A DNA stretch of 64,000 nt from Ecdyonurus torrentis (taxonomy: Eukaryota; Arthropoda; Insecta; Ephemeroptera; Heptageniidae): assembly GCA_949318235.1 (NCBI GenBank), contig OX439131.1:45764859-45828858 (forward strand). Direction: 5' to 3'. The notes under the pieces are model-generated. The model was not told the origin of the DNA and did not search any database. It worked only from the letters and a program-made list of their open reading frames with translations. The translations under genes were made by a program, and so were the position numbers. Shown piece after piece: positions 23,311-33,564 of the stretch. Position 1 is the first letter of the stretch, and each line of letters begins with the position of its first letter.

Positions 23311-23652
23311 TTAAAGCCATAGACCACATAAAACAACATGTGCTTTTTAATGAATAAACACAAAATGGGATATTCAAAATTGTTGACAACTTTTAACAGA
23401 ATGTTAATGTAGCCCCACGAGAGAGTGTGAAAATACTGTCAAGTATGCAATTTCCTTGACTATTCATGTTTATGACTTCAGAAACATACAAAAATTAGTA
23501 TGAAATTGCTGTGCCGGTTGCATAAATTGAAATTTCTGATCACTGCAATGGAGCTACAGTTGGTTTTTGAGACAAACTAAAGTTATTTATGTAAGTCCTA
23601 TCAAGTGTTTTGTGATATAAATGCTTATTTTCTCTCTGGTCTATGCATTTAT
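23311..23652 (+). mobile_element. MITE-A copy 2
   Basis: Same landmarks as copy 1, with the complete left end TTAAAGCCATAGACCACATA. It lies between exons 8.14 and 8.15. Confidence 0.75.
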
Positions 23653-23746
23653 GGTAAACAGCACACCAATACAAACAACCTAAGAAACACAATAAGAGCT
23701 TTACTGATGCTGCTCACTATAAAACCACGTAACAAAGACTTACATT

Positions 23747-23892
23747 CTACACTGGAGTTACCAGGTGTCCTGTAAACAAAACCATCGTGCCTACTCCTGG
23801 GGTACGTTGTACCAAGTAAAATTTAAATGGATGGTCTACGATGAGGATTGGGGAACGAACCATGGGCATGCCACACATTTTCATCAGCATGC
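23747..23892 (-). CDS. Serpin variable exon 8.14, Cys-P1
   Basis: Acceptor CATTTCCTAG. Loop GMLMKMCGMPMVRSPIL with Cys at P1 and Gly at P1'. s4B IVDHPFKFYLVQRTPGVG, s5B TMVLFTGHLVTPV, TAG, donor GTAAGT three bases later (exon end 23744). 48 codons including the stop. Its flanks are shared with the neighbouring exons. Confidence 0.92.
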
Positions 23893-24046
23893 CTAGGAAA
23901 TGGTAAAATTATCTACAAACATTTCAATTACAACAATTTTTTAGAAAAAATGGAAATTAGACATAATTTATGTAAAGCAAAGCAAGGAGTTTAGCTGCTG
24001 GTACACAAAAACCACACAACACATACAAGACTTACATTTGCTAACC

Positions 24047-24201
24047 TTAAGCTGGGGTTATTACGTGCCCTGTAAATAAAGTAAAAGTGCTGGTCCCCTT
24101 TAACGAAGGTAGGGTACGATGTACTAAGTAGAATGAAAAGGGATGATTCACGTTGATTAGTTGAGGCATCATGGCCATGGAGTAGCCCATTATCATCACG
24201 A
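24047..24201 (-). CDS. Serpin variable exon 8.13, Tyr-Ser bait
   Basis: Acceptor GTGTTTCCCAG, phase 1. Loop VVMIMGYSMAMMPQLI places Tyr at P1 and Ser at P1', pointing to chymotrypsin-like proteases; the P4-P2 context I-M-G equals that of 8.12 with only P1 changed. s4B NVNHPFSFYLVHRTLPSL, s5B TFTLFTGHVITPA, TAA, donor GTAAGT eleven bases on (exon end 24036). First of the 8.13-8.18 tandem subgroup. Confidence 0.92.
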
Positions 24202-24327
24202 CTGGGAAACACACATATTGAGCCTCTTTATAATAATTATGTATCTGTACTATCTATATATTATTATCTTCACATTATTAATTTTAGGAAATAAACAGGG
24301 CAGTTTAGGATCAATATTAAAGAAAAA

Positions 24328-24680
24328 TATAGAAATACCAGCAAGGCCTCACTTACCACAGTAGAAGTTATATGGAGATCTAGCGTGTCACAGAGTTATA
24401 ATGTTGATACAACTGAGAGCATTTGTCATTGCAATGACATTTTCAATCAAAGAAGATATTACTTGAGCACATCACAGAGTAGTGTGTAGCCCAGAATACA
24501 AGTACAGGACTACACGCTACTCTGTGATGTGCTAAAGTAATTTTTTTCATTGATTGATAAAGTCATTATGATGATGAAAGCTCTCAGTTATATAAACATT
24601 ATAACTATAACTCTGTGCCACCTCGACCTCTCCAAAGAACTTCTACTGTGGTAAGGTCCTTGCTGGTATTTCTATCCTTT
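24328..24680. repeat. Palindromic element, ACCAGCAAGG family
   Basis: Arms ATACCAGCAAGG…TATGGAGA (24336-24377) and TCTCCAAAGAAC…CTTGCTGGTAT (24632-24670), with a second inner inverted repeat around ACTCTGTGATGTGCT. Lies between exons 8.12 and 8.13. Confidence 0.7.
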
Positions 24681-25599
24681 ACTTTAATATAAATTTCCAA
24701 ATATTTCATTAATACAGGCTTACTAACATTAGAGTCAGATGCCACTCAGGTAAAACATGCAAACTTTACCCAGTTTATAAAATACACAAATATAAAATAA
24801 TTCAGGTGATCAAAGGTGGGGGTTCTCTATCACCTAATAGCTTCTATTTGCATATTTCAAGCATAGTACTTGAGTGACAAGTTTACCTGATTGATAACCA
24901 AGAAATTCTTAAGGCGGGAAATCAACTACCGCGGGATTTGACTAAAAAATTGTAACGATAGAAAAATCTGAAATTTTGCCCAGTGATACATTAGGATAAA
25001 GTATCTTCAAAAATGTAAAAAAATTGAGAGGTCACCATGCTAGATTTTAAATTATGATTTTTTAAAGTCTTAGTCCCATAAGAGCCCATGTTAATTTCAA
25101 TAATTATTGTCTCTCTTATCTGATGGTCACGGGTTCTGAAAATTTTATTATAGGTAGCTGTTACTATTAACTTTTAAATGGCATCATAAAGTTTCAAAGT
25201 TTTCTTTTTAGATTTTGAGATACAAGACATCTGTATACAACCCTTAACTTGGCCCACCTTTAAGAGATCTGATGGCGTGGTTACGAGAGTGAAAATGACT
25301 TTGTTTACATTTGCCAGTATTTGTAACAAAAACAAATAATATAAATCCTCAATAAAGCAGCACTGCACATTCAAAAGTTTGTTATTTTATTGAACCATGT
25401 TGGGCCAATGTCCTGCCTAAAAAGTCCACTCAAATACATGAACCCGACATAGAACATACAAAAAACAATTAAAAGGAACCAGTTAACGTGATGTACCATG
25501 CAGTGAAGAAGCAATAATAATGGGAAAGTTAGCAAGAAATGCAAAAGCTAGCACTATAGCAATGCAACATGAAAGCACACACGCTGAGTTGCAACTTAC

Positions 25600-25718
25600 A
25601 TTAAAAGTGACAACATGTCCCACAAACATGGGAGATGTCCCTTCAAACATCAACATGAAGACAAAGGGATGGTCCACTTTCACTATACAGCATCCTGATC
25701 TACCCATTATAACTGCTG
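25600..25718 (-). CDS. Serpin variable exon 8.12, antithrombin-like Arg-Ser bait, donor before stop
   Basis: Loop AAVIMGRSGCCIV has Arg at P1 and Ser at P1' preceded by I-M-G; antithrombin carries V-I-A-G-R|S at the same place, so trypsin/thrombin-like targets are likely. s4B KVDHPFVFMLMFEGTS, s5B PMFVGHVVTFN, then a strong GTAAGT donor while the frame is still open, unlike the other exons. If spliced, the stop codon must come from the next exon; if not, the frame continues into a hydrophobic segment and stops at 25483. The acceptor TTATAGCAGCAG offers tandem NAG choices differing by one residue. Confidence 0.88.
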
Positions 25719-25914
25719 CTATAAGCAATAACACAGTGCAACTTTCAGATTTTGATAGAGGACACCTTCAAGTTTTCAAGATAAAATAATAATAATAATA
25801 AAACTGCGTTTGATAAAGCAATCTTGTACAAGTGAATGAGAGGAGAGGCAGATTAATTATAGCATCATGGTCTGAGGTGGTTGAAAATAAAGAATATATG
25901 AGCATATGTAATGC

Positions 25915-26226
25915 TATAGGGTCTATGCATTCATGTTAAAGTTGACACCATGTTGGATAACTCAATAGGAAAATAACTCATTTTGCCAAGTTAAAAAATA
26001 CTTGGCATTATTTTTGAGCGCATTGATGCTGTTAATATGTTGAATTAGTATCTCAAGTATGTTAGAAAAATAACAGCAACAAAAAATTAATCGATTTTTC
26101 AAAGAAAATAGCCAAAATGAAGAAAATGAAGAAATGAAGTTTGTCTTATGCTGAGCAATGTTATTCAATACTCCAGTTTGGCCTCCAAGCGCACTAAATA
26201 TGACGTCATGCGCATACACCCTATAG
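25915..26226 (-). mobile_element. MITE-B copy 1
   Basis: Family of about 310 bp with inverted ends of the type TATAGGGTNTATGCATTCATG and inner GCTCAGCATAGGACAAAC and CTTGAGATACTAATTCAACA. A minus-strand frame of 128 codons over this copy is not conserved among copies and is not a gene. Confidence 0.7.
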
Positions 26227-26358
26227 TGTAATTTATGAAGTATATGATGAGTATGGTTATAACAAGTTAAGTATGCCAGTAAAGAAAGGTGTAGTGGATC
26301 ACAGAGAAATGCAGTCAGGTTTGCCCTAACAAGGACGTAAAGCATCATATCTAATCAT

Positions 26359-26696
26359 TTAAAGCCACATAAAACAACATGTGCTTTTTAATGAATAAAC
26401 ACAAAATGGGATATTCAAAATTGTTGACAATTTTTACCAGAATGTTAATGTAGCCCCACGAGAGAGCGTGAAAAAACTGTGAAGTATGCAATTTACATGA
26501 AAATTCATGTTTATGACATCAGAAACATGCAAAAATGAGTATGAAAATGTTGTGCGGGTTGCATAAATTGGATTTTCTGAACACTGCTACGGGGCTTCAG
26601 TTGGGTTTTGAGATAAACTATAAAGTTATTTATGTAAATCCCATCAAGTGTTTTGTGACATAAATGCTTATGTTTTTCTCTGGTCTATTCCTTTAA
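26359..26696 (+). mobile_element. MITE-A copy 3
   Basis: Near full length, TTAA at both ends; adjoins a MITE-B copy (25915-26226) in the interval between exons 8.11 and 8.12. Confidence 0.75.
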
Positions 26697-26832
26697 GCTT
26701 ATCAACAATTTTAGACACACAACCTTTTAGTTACGTTTGTCTTTAATATCCTACTCTGTAAACATTAAATAAGTTAATTTACTTATCAGTTCTTATGCAA
26801 CATCCATTTTAGATCATTACAAAAATTTGCAG

Positions 26833-27000
26833 CACATTAAAATTAGTTCATATATAGATCAGTATTTTTACTGTGCAGAGTACCACGAGTGTGGTAACTC
26901 ATGTAAATGTAAATTGTGTGGTGATCAATGTGATCAATATCATTTGCTGAAATGTACTAATCGTAGCATTAGTCTAACGGCATATTATGCTCAAGAATAA
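26833..27000 (+). CDS. Unrecognised Cys-rich terminal exon or transposon fragment
   Basis: After TTTGCAG a frame without stops reads HIKISSYIDQYFYCAEYHEC, then GNSCKCKLCGDQCDQYHLLK and CTNRSISLTAYYAQE to a TAA at 27000; AATAAA follows some 70 bases later. Eight cysteines in about 30 residues suggest a small zinc-binding or disulfide-rich module. There is no ATG, and it lies on the strand opposite to the serpin, inside its array. Could be the 3' end of a decayed transposase gene. I do not recognise it. Confidence 0.3.
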   Translation, partial: HIKISSYIDQYFYCAEYHECGNSCKCKLCGDQCDQYHLLKCTNRSISLTAYYAQE

Positions 27001-27665
27001 TGTTTAATGTATTTAATTTAATACTCTTATTTTGTAAATTTATGTTATGTTGTACATCCATGAGTGTTTATTGAATAAAATAATAATTAAAAATATTGCT
27101 CCATGTTAACCAGACTTAACGGTATAAATTACTTAATAGTAAATAAAAAGCTGGATAAAGTTTGGACAACACATATAAGGAAAAAGGGAAAAAATAAAAT
27201 AAACAAGCGCCTTTGCACAGAATAAATATTAATGAAGATTTGACTCTGCGATAATAGATAATAAAGCAAATAGATTATGTACACAGGAAATATGTTAAAG
27301 TAAACTCTCAATTTTTGTGAAATCACAAGGGACCCAGAAAATGGCCTTTTCACAAAATGGAGAGCTTTAACATTGGCATGCTTATATTGAAGTCTGCTGC
27401 GGAACTAGCTGAACATTTCGAGAAAGTCAATTGAAAAAGTCACAGAATTGAACTTTACAAAATCAAGAGTTTATTGCATCTATTTAGCATGCTATTCCCA
27501 TTCCCCCAATAATTGTTCATTCAGTACCTCTTTTACCATATGACTCTCCCCTTACAGTTTACACACACTCAAATAAGAAGAACAAATACATTACAACAGT
27601 AAACAAGCCATAATAAATAAATTGCTGCTGGCTGATTAAATATTAAATACTTACAGAGTAAATAC

Positions 27666-27814
27666 TCAGACAGAGGGATTGTAACAGCCACCCTCAAACA
27701 AAACCATTGTTTTGGCATTGGAGTAATGTTGATGAATCAAGAAGAATACAAAGGGATGTTGTACCTCGATGACAGGGTTTTTGGTCACGAAACAACAGTC
27801 GCTCATTACTATTG
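27666..27814 (-). CDS. Serpin variable exon 8.11, Cys-P1
   Basis: Acceptor TATGCTCTATAG, phase 1. Loop AIVMSDCCFVTKNPVI, with Cys at P1 and P1'. s4B EVQHPFVFFLIHQHYSNA, s5B KTMVLFEGGCYNPSV, TGA, then twelve bases later a strong donor GTAAGT. Asp at P2 is unusual. A CAGCAGC motif (minus strand) lies about 25 bases downstream of the donor, as in the following exons. Confidence 0.92.
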
Positions 27815-28125
27815 CTATAGAGCATAAGTTTGTTAAGTTAGATAACTTGATGATTTGACACTGATTATCTAGCATAAAGGATAAGTAAAAATAACAAGAA
27901 CTATTATTACGTATGTAATTTATAAAGCCAAAACTAAGCATTATATAAAATATACAGGAAAAACAAACAAAAACAAAACAATTTATAGGGAAGTGTAACT
28001 ATATTATGTAGAATAAATTAAAAGGAAGCGGTACAGGAAACTAGTGAGATTTCCTATTGACTAGTGAAAATCTTGCTAGCATAGAAATAATAATAATGTG
28101 CTTATTATCTCTGTGCTATAGCTAC

Positions 28126-28157
<32 letters not shown>

Positions 28158-28286
28158 AAATTATGACAAGTTCTATTTACCTCATTTCTGGTTCCCTCCA
28201 TTACTTTTCTTTAAATTTTATCATATTCAACAGTGATATTCTACTTTCCTTGATTTAACTCATTCACAAAGCTTACAAATAAAACC

Positions 28287-28324
<38 letters not shown>

Positions 28325-28849
28325 TCCTAGGGCACTATTAGCTTTGCTACTAAACAAACAAATGCACCCCCAGAAGACCAAATAAAAGATGAAGAAGTTC
28401 TCTACATCTATCTTTGCTAAATGCCCGAATACAACATAATCACACTTCCTATAGCCAAACATAATACATATGTGAACACAATCAACAATAGAACTTCAAC
28501 GTCATTGTATTTTTTATATATACATATAATACTACATTTTTTTTGTTTTAATAGTTGCATAACATAAAGCAAGTCAAGTTTTGTGTCAAGTTTGTCTCCT
28601 TTTCCTACAATCATAACACAATAAAATCACAGCAGCTTTTTCAATTTATTATTATTATTATTATTATTATTTGCTCTAAAGTTTGATTTTAATAAATTAT
28701 TTTAAAATAAACACAAGCCAGTATCGATATAGTATTAAGAAGCATTTGAAGCAAAATAAACACGACAAACTCAAGAGTTAATTAAGAGAAAGGAAGAGGC
28801 AAAGACTTTGTGCTGCCAGCTCAGTGTGGTATTCTAGCACACACCTCAC

Positions 28850-28989
28850 TCAGGTGCTAGGAGCCACCAGCTTGCCACTAAACAAACATGTACGTCGTCT
28901 GTACAGCAAGTGAAACATGAAGGGATGATCCACTCGTACCACTGGAGGGGTGGGAGGTACCATCGTCAGCATCATGTTCATCACTATTG
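28850..28989 (-). CDS. Serpin variable exon 8.10, Met-P1
   Basis: Acceptor TATTTTCTTAG, phase 1. Loop AIVMNMMLTMVPPTPPVV gives Met at P1 and Leu at P1', suggesting elastase- or chymotrypsin-like targets (alpha-1-antitrypsin also has Met P1). s4B VRVDHPFMFHLLYRRR, s5B TCLFSGKLVAPST, TGA immediately followed by donor GTGAGG. Forty-six codons; no defects seen. Confidence 0.92.
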
Positions 28990-29168
28990 CTAAGAAAATA
29001 AATCAACCAAAAGCCACCATTTTATGTCTCAGTTTAGATATAATTGTAAAATTATATACAGTAATTACTACTATGCAACCCTTATTATAAGACCCGTTGT
29101 TGCATAGGTAGCTTAAATTTGTGAAAATACACTTCTCTCCTTACAATATTCACTATATTTACAATATT

Positions 29169-29287
29169 AGGTACTATTGGATTTATAAGCTGCCTTGAGA
29201 AAAGAACACCAAATAGAACAAGAACTGAAGAACAAGAAAGAAAGATTCCATTAATCATCACAATATTCTTCCATGTACAGACTGCTG
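29169..29287 (-). pseudogene. Serpin variable exon 8.9, decayed
   Basis: A TTTTATATAG acceptor is followed by sequence that aligns with 8.8 at FLFYLV (CAGTTCTTGTTCTATTTGGTG on the minus strand), but the s4B and s5B-like LFSRQLINPIV parts fall in different frames and there is no clear loop. Third member of the 8.7/8.8 subfamily, not functional. Confidence 0.5.
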
Positions 29288-29526
29288 CTATATAAAATTT
29301 TATTCTTACTCCGAGGCTAAAAATAATTTTTTATACAGCAGAGAATGTACAAATCTAAATGAAATAAAAGCAAGCATGTAGGAAATTTGCTCACAAACAT
29401 CTCATATAATAATCTTGCATAAAGAAAGGACATCTAGCATTTGACGGCAAAAACATGATGCAATGTTAGGTTAAGTTTGTGCTGCTGACTTGACAAACGA
29501 CAAGCTAACACACACACAAACACACC

Positions 29527-29651
29527 TTACGCTAAACTGGGATGGACCAGTATCCCCGAGAAAAACACCAGCTGAGAACTGTGCACCAAATAAAACAAGA
29601 ACTGGTGATCAATGCGGATGTAGGGATCCTCACAACGTAGATATGAGATTG
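29527..29651 (-). CDS. Serpin variable exon 8.8; acceptor tract supplied by a MITE end
   Basis: Loop AISYLRCEDPYIR puts Cys at P1 (Arg at P2); s4B IDHQFLFYLVHSSQ, s5B LVFFSGILVHPSLA, TAA, then AG|GTGTGT as possible donor. At 41 codons it is the shortest complete exon. The pyrimidine-rich stretch before its CAG acceptor (TTTTTCTCTGGTCTATTCCTTTAA on the minus strand) is the terminal inverted repeat of a MITE-A copy (29655-29997), inserted one codon's distance upstream, so the splice site now depends on transposon DNA. Confidence 0.85.
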
Positions 29652-29654
29652 CTG

Positions 29655-29997
29655 TTAAAGGAATAGACCAGAGAAAAACATAAGCATTTACATTACAAAA
29701 CACTTGATGGGATTTATATAAATAATATTAGTTTGTCTCAAAACCCAACAGTAGCCCCGTAGCAGTGATCAGAAAATTCAATTTATGCAACCCGCAAAAA
29801 CATTTTCATACTAATTTTTGCATGTTTCTGACATCATAAACATGAATTTTTACGCAGATTGCATACTTTACATTATTTCACGCTCTCTCGTGGGGCTGCA
29901 TTAACATTCTGGTAAAAATTGTCATCAGTTTTTAAGATCCCATTTCGTGTTTATTAATTAAAAAGAACGTGCTGTTTTATGTGGTCTATGGCTTTAA
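29655..29997 (-). mobile_element. MITE-A copy 4, abutting exon 8.8
   Basis: Inverted copy. Its end TTCTCTGGTCTATTCCTTTAA on the minus strand runs directly into the CAG acceptor of exon 8.8, leaving only three bases between the TTAA and the exon. Confidence 0.8.
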
Positions 29998-30907
29998 ATG
30001 AAATAAAAGCAAATACGTAAGAAGTTTGACAGGAAATATTGCACAAATAATGTTCATGCAGTATATTTTTTTTTAAATGCAAACCAGCTCATTTACAAGA
30101 CAGGAAAAACAAATTGTAAATACATTAGGAAACAATAGAGAGTGTAGGTACATCCATCTATCGTCATTGTTTTATTTCCTTGGAATTAAAGCTTCAATTA
30201 CTTTTATTATTATTGATTTTTTAAATGCACTTTTCTAAGATGACAGCGCGTTAACTCAGGGTTGTGAGAGGAGGAAATTCCACGACTAAAAGAGGAATTT
30301 TAAGCCCTTTCCAATAATATTTTCAAAATAAATTACCTAACTATACTTACGGATTAGGTCCTAAATATGACCTGACCAACATACATAATATCAATAGGTT
30401 CGAAAAATACTGTATAATCAAATTAGATGATGCCTTTGAGGTTTGGTCTTTATTATTATTATTATTTTAATTAACTCTACATATATGATGCAACACTGTA
30501 ATAAAATAATACCTATACATCAAGAAAACACTAGTGACATAGCAAAGTTAAGTTAATTCACAAAGAAACAGCTGCTATGTTGAGAATAAGTCTTATGAAA
30601 AATGTACACATGCTTTGTGTTTAATAAATGAATAACAAAAATTATGATAAATTATAGCAGCTATTCAGTTAGTGCGCCAAATGTTCACCACAAGTTGGTA
30701 CCTGCATCGTTCTGCATAGATACTAGCTGGATATTGAGTTCTCTTGGCGTGAAACTTTGTTCACCCATGCTCTCTACAGTGAGTTAATTTTATTGGTGAG
30801 GGAAGGGGGGAAAGATGAAAAAAAAAAAAAAAAGTGGCATTTTGATGAGAAAACTACTTTGATTTCGTAAATTTGACTTGCCAAATTACAAGCTAACACA
30901 GATATAC
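29998..30907. other. No exon seen between MITE-A copy 4 and decayed exon 8.7
   Basis: AT-rich, with short A and T runs; no H-P-F or F-x-G motif in phase with an acceptor was found on the minus strand. Confidence 0.4.
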
Positions 30908-31019
30908 GTTACACTTGAATGTACCAGTCTCCCTGGGAGGAGCAACACCTTAGTATACCAAATAAAACAAGAACAGACAATCTTATTGTTAGTATTAGAC
31001 AGGTGTCCATTCCACAACA
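30908..31019 (-). pseudogene. Serpin variable exon 8.7, decayed
   Basis: Relative of exon 8.8: the DNA around FLFYLV and the end LVHSSV is recognisable, but a deletion of about seven bases between s4B and s5B puts the two halves in different frames, with a stop (TAC TAA) just after FLFYLVY. The acceptor is weak (CGGAG). Judged a dead exon. Confidence 0.6.
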
Positions 31020-31732
31020 CTCCGTTTTAAATATTATTGCTTTAAAAAAAAAAGGCTTAAATTAATTCCTCACAAAACATTAACTTCTAACACCAAACAC
31101 ACATAGCAAGAAAGCAGTGCCACCAACTCACATTCATATATAAAAAGCAGGAATCATAAAACTGTAGTTATTAAACGCACAAATAAATCATAATATTAGA
31201 ACAATATGAATTTTCCTTAGGAGTGATCCAATATCTTGCCACACTTAGATAATATTTTACCATTAATGTTAGTATTGTTTTAAAGCTTTTAAAAGCTAGC
31301 TCTGTTAAACTTTTAGGGACAAAAATTTGACTAACGCTCTCTTAATTAAGTTAGTTTTTGTTATGTTATTGAAAGAAGTGGATCAGAAGGTTAAAAACAT
31401 CTATGTATAATAGAATTGAAAATAAAATAATGAATAATGAATATAATGATACATAACATAAGCCACATAAAAAAAATGAGAGTAATTCTGATTTACCCCT
31501 GAAAAAACGATTGTGATAATTATGATAGTTGTTTTCGTTAGCTTTCAATGCTTTTTAACAATAATAGTAGCAATAAAAAAAATAAAAAATAAAACACAAA
31601 AAAAAACACGCACTTTATAAAATACCCTACCCCAATCACAATTACAATATAATTTTTGTTAGATTCCTGAACTATAGAAACTGCCGACTCAATACATTGA
31701 AAATGAAAAGACAATTAACCACTCACGTAGTC

Positions 31733-31878
31733 TTAATAAGTTGGTTGAGAGAAGTGTCCATAGAAGAGTGCAATTGTGCCTGAACTTGAGCGCTGAATTA
31801 AGTGAAACACAAACCCATGGTTCACTCTAACTACAGGTATCGGAGTTGGGATGAAGGCACACAATGCTATACCCATTG
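31733..31878 (-). CDS. Serpin variable exon 8.6, Cys-P1
   Basis: Acceptor TATGTTGATGCAG, phase 1; 48 codons including the stop. Loop AMGIALCAFIPTPIPVV places Cys at P1 and Ala at P1'. s4B VRVNHGFVFHLIQRSSSG, s5B TIALFYGHFSQPTY then TAA. A good donor (GTGAGT) follows the stop by nine bases, so this behaves as an internal, mutually exclusive exon that would splice on to a downstream 3'UTR exon. Confidence 0.9.
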
Positions 31879-32030
31879 CTGCATCAACATAACACATTAT
31901 TAAAATGTACGTTACATAATGCAAATACTGTACAATGAGATGAGTTAATTATGATGATGAGTTTTATACTACAGCAGGATAAAGAAGCAACGGTTTTAAG
32001 GCAGACTTTAAAGGCGTAGAACGCCTTGAA

Positions 32031-32073
<43 letters not shown>

Positions 32074-32875
32074 CTAATATCTTAACATACCTAAATATCA
32101 ATATTGATTTAGCTGGAGTTATTGATTTCTAATTTATTTTCCATTCATGAAAATGGCTTATGACGTCACAGCTCGCGTGGACCAGTGAGCTGTGACATCA
32201 TTAAACCCGCATCTGCCATTTTGTAAATGGAAGAGAAATTAGAAATTTATGACATGTTGATATTAGGATATTAGGCAAGTTTTTCGTTCAAGGTTGAGCA
32301 ATGTCAATCATATCCGCTTCTGTTTATAAACGTACTTCGCATGTCATTGAAATGGAAGCAGAGTAGATGTGATCGAAATCGCTTTACAGAGTGTGACATT
32401 TAAAAAATGAAATGAATAGGAAAGGAAAGGATTTTGTAGCACCTCTGACTTGATATTGGAACATTGATAGGACTTTTTGGAGACATGAAAAAAATCTAAA
32501 CACTTAGCTCTTGTAATGATTTGTTAAAAGTACAACATATTGGCATACAATATGTCTTGAAGGAGGGTTTCTTTGAAGCACAATTGAGGGAATGATTAAT
32601 GGTTATAAAAGTAACAAGCTAGAAAACAGCTACGGTTAGTTCTATTCTATAAAGTATAGAAAAACAACATACATATTGGTTGTACAAATTAGGATTTTAG
32701 TTATTTGATAATAAAATGTAGAAATTGTCTTTGAAAATAATAACCATACAGCAATAAAATTCACAAAGCATCATGAGAAATGTGTTCTTTCTTTATCTTA
32801 CCGCACATAGTGTTCTTCTCTAATATTTAGCTTCTTAATGCTTTTCACATGCCGACCGCTGCTGATATTGATGAT

Positions 32876-33009
32876 TCACAAGGTGAGAAGGACTAATGCA
32901 CACTTCTTCTGTGGACCTTTAATGACATGTTTGCACAGCCCACCAAACATTATTGTTGAGAATTTTACAACTTTAAGATTATTTGGGAGATTCAACAACT
33001 TGTAATAAA
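32876..33009 (-). pseudogene. Possible degenerate serpin variable exon (s5B only)
   Basis: A strong acceptor (a CT-rich microsatellite, then TTTCCTCCCCAG) opens an in-phase frame VYYKLLNLPNNLKVVKFSTI followed by MFGGLCKHVIKG. The KFSTIMFGGL part resembles s5B, and the duplicate at about 34.75 kb keeps KFSTILFRGL in frame. There is no D/N-H-P-F s4B motif and the loop is some 16 residues too short, so if this is a serpin exon it has lost its middle. The resemblance could be chance. Confidence 0.25.
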
Positions 33010-33564
33010 CTGGGGAGGAAAGAAAAGAAAAAAAGAAGAAAAAAAAGAGAGGGAGAGAGGGAGAGAGAGAGAGAGAGAGAGAAAAGAAAAAAGTTTAAGC
33101 CTTAGATTATTTTTCTGTACAAATTAAAAGTTGGATGCATTATTATTATCTTTTTTTATTGTTAACCAGAAATGCAGATATAAATGCATTTTTACCGTGA
33201 CAACATTTGGAAAGAAAAAAATGAATTAAAACTATTTTTCAATACCGCCTTATATTATGAAGATAATGATTTATGTTCATAAAAATATGTCAAAAGAAAA
33301 AGAAAATAATATCCAAACTTTTTTCCCCAGCTAAGCCATAGCCTAACTAAATTTTCTCAAAAAAGTTAAAACCACACAAAACTTTATTTATTATTTTTTT
33401 TATATATAAAACAAATAAATGCAATATAATTTCACAAGCAAAATGGTTACTTTATTTTTAACAGCATCCAACTTTTGATAACAAACTATTTTAATTAAAC
33501 GCAATAATTGAGAAAATTATGAGATCATGTCAAAACATAAATTAGATACAAATTATTAACAAAA

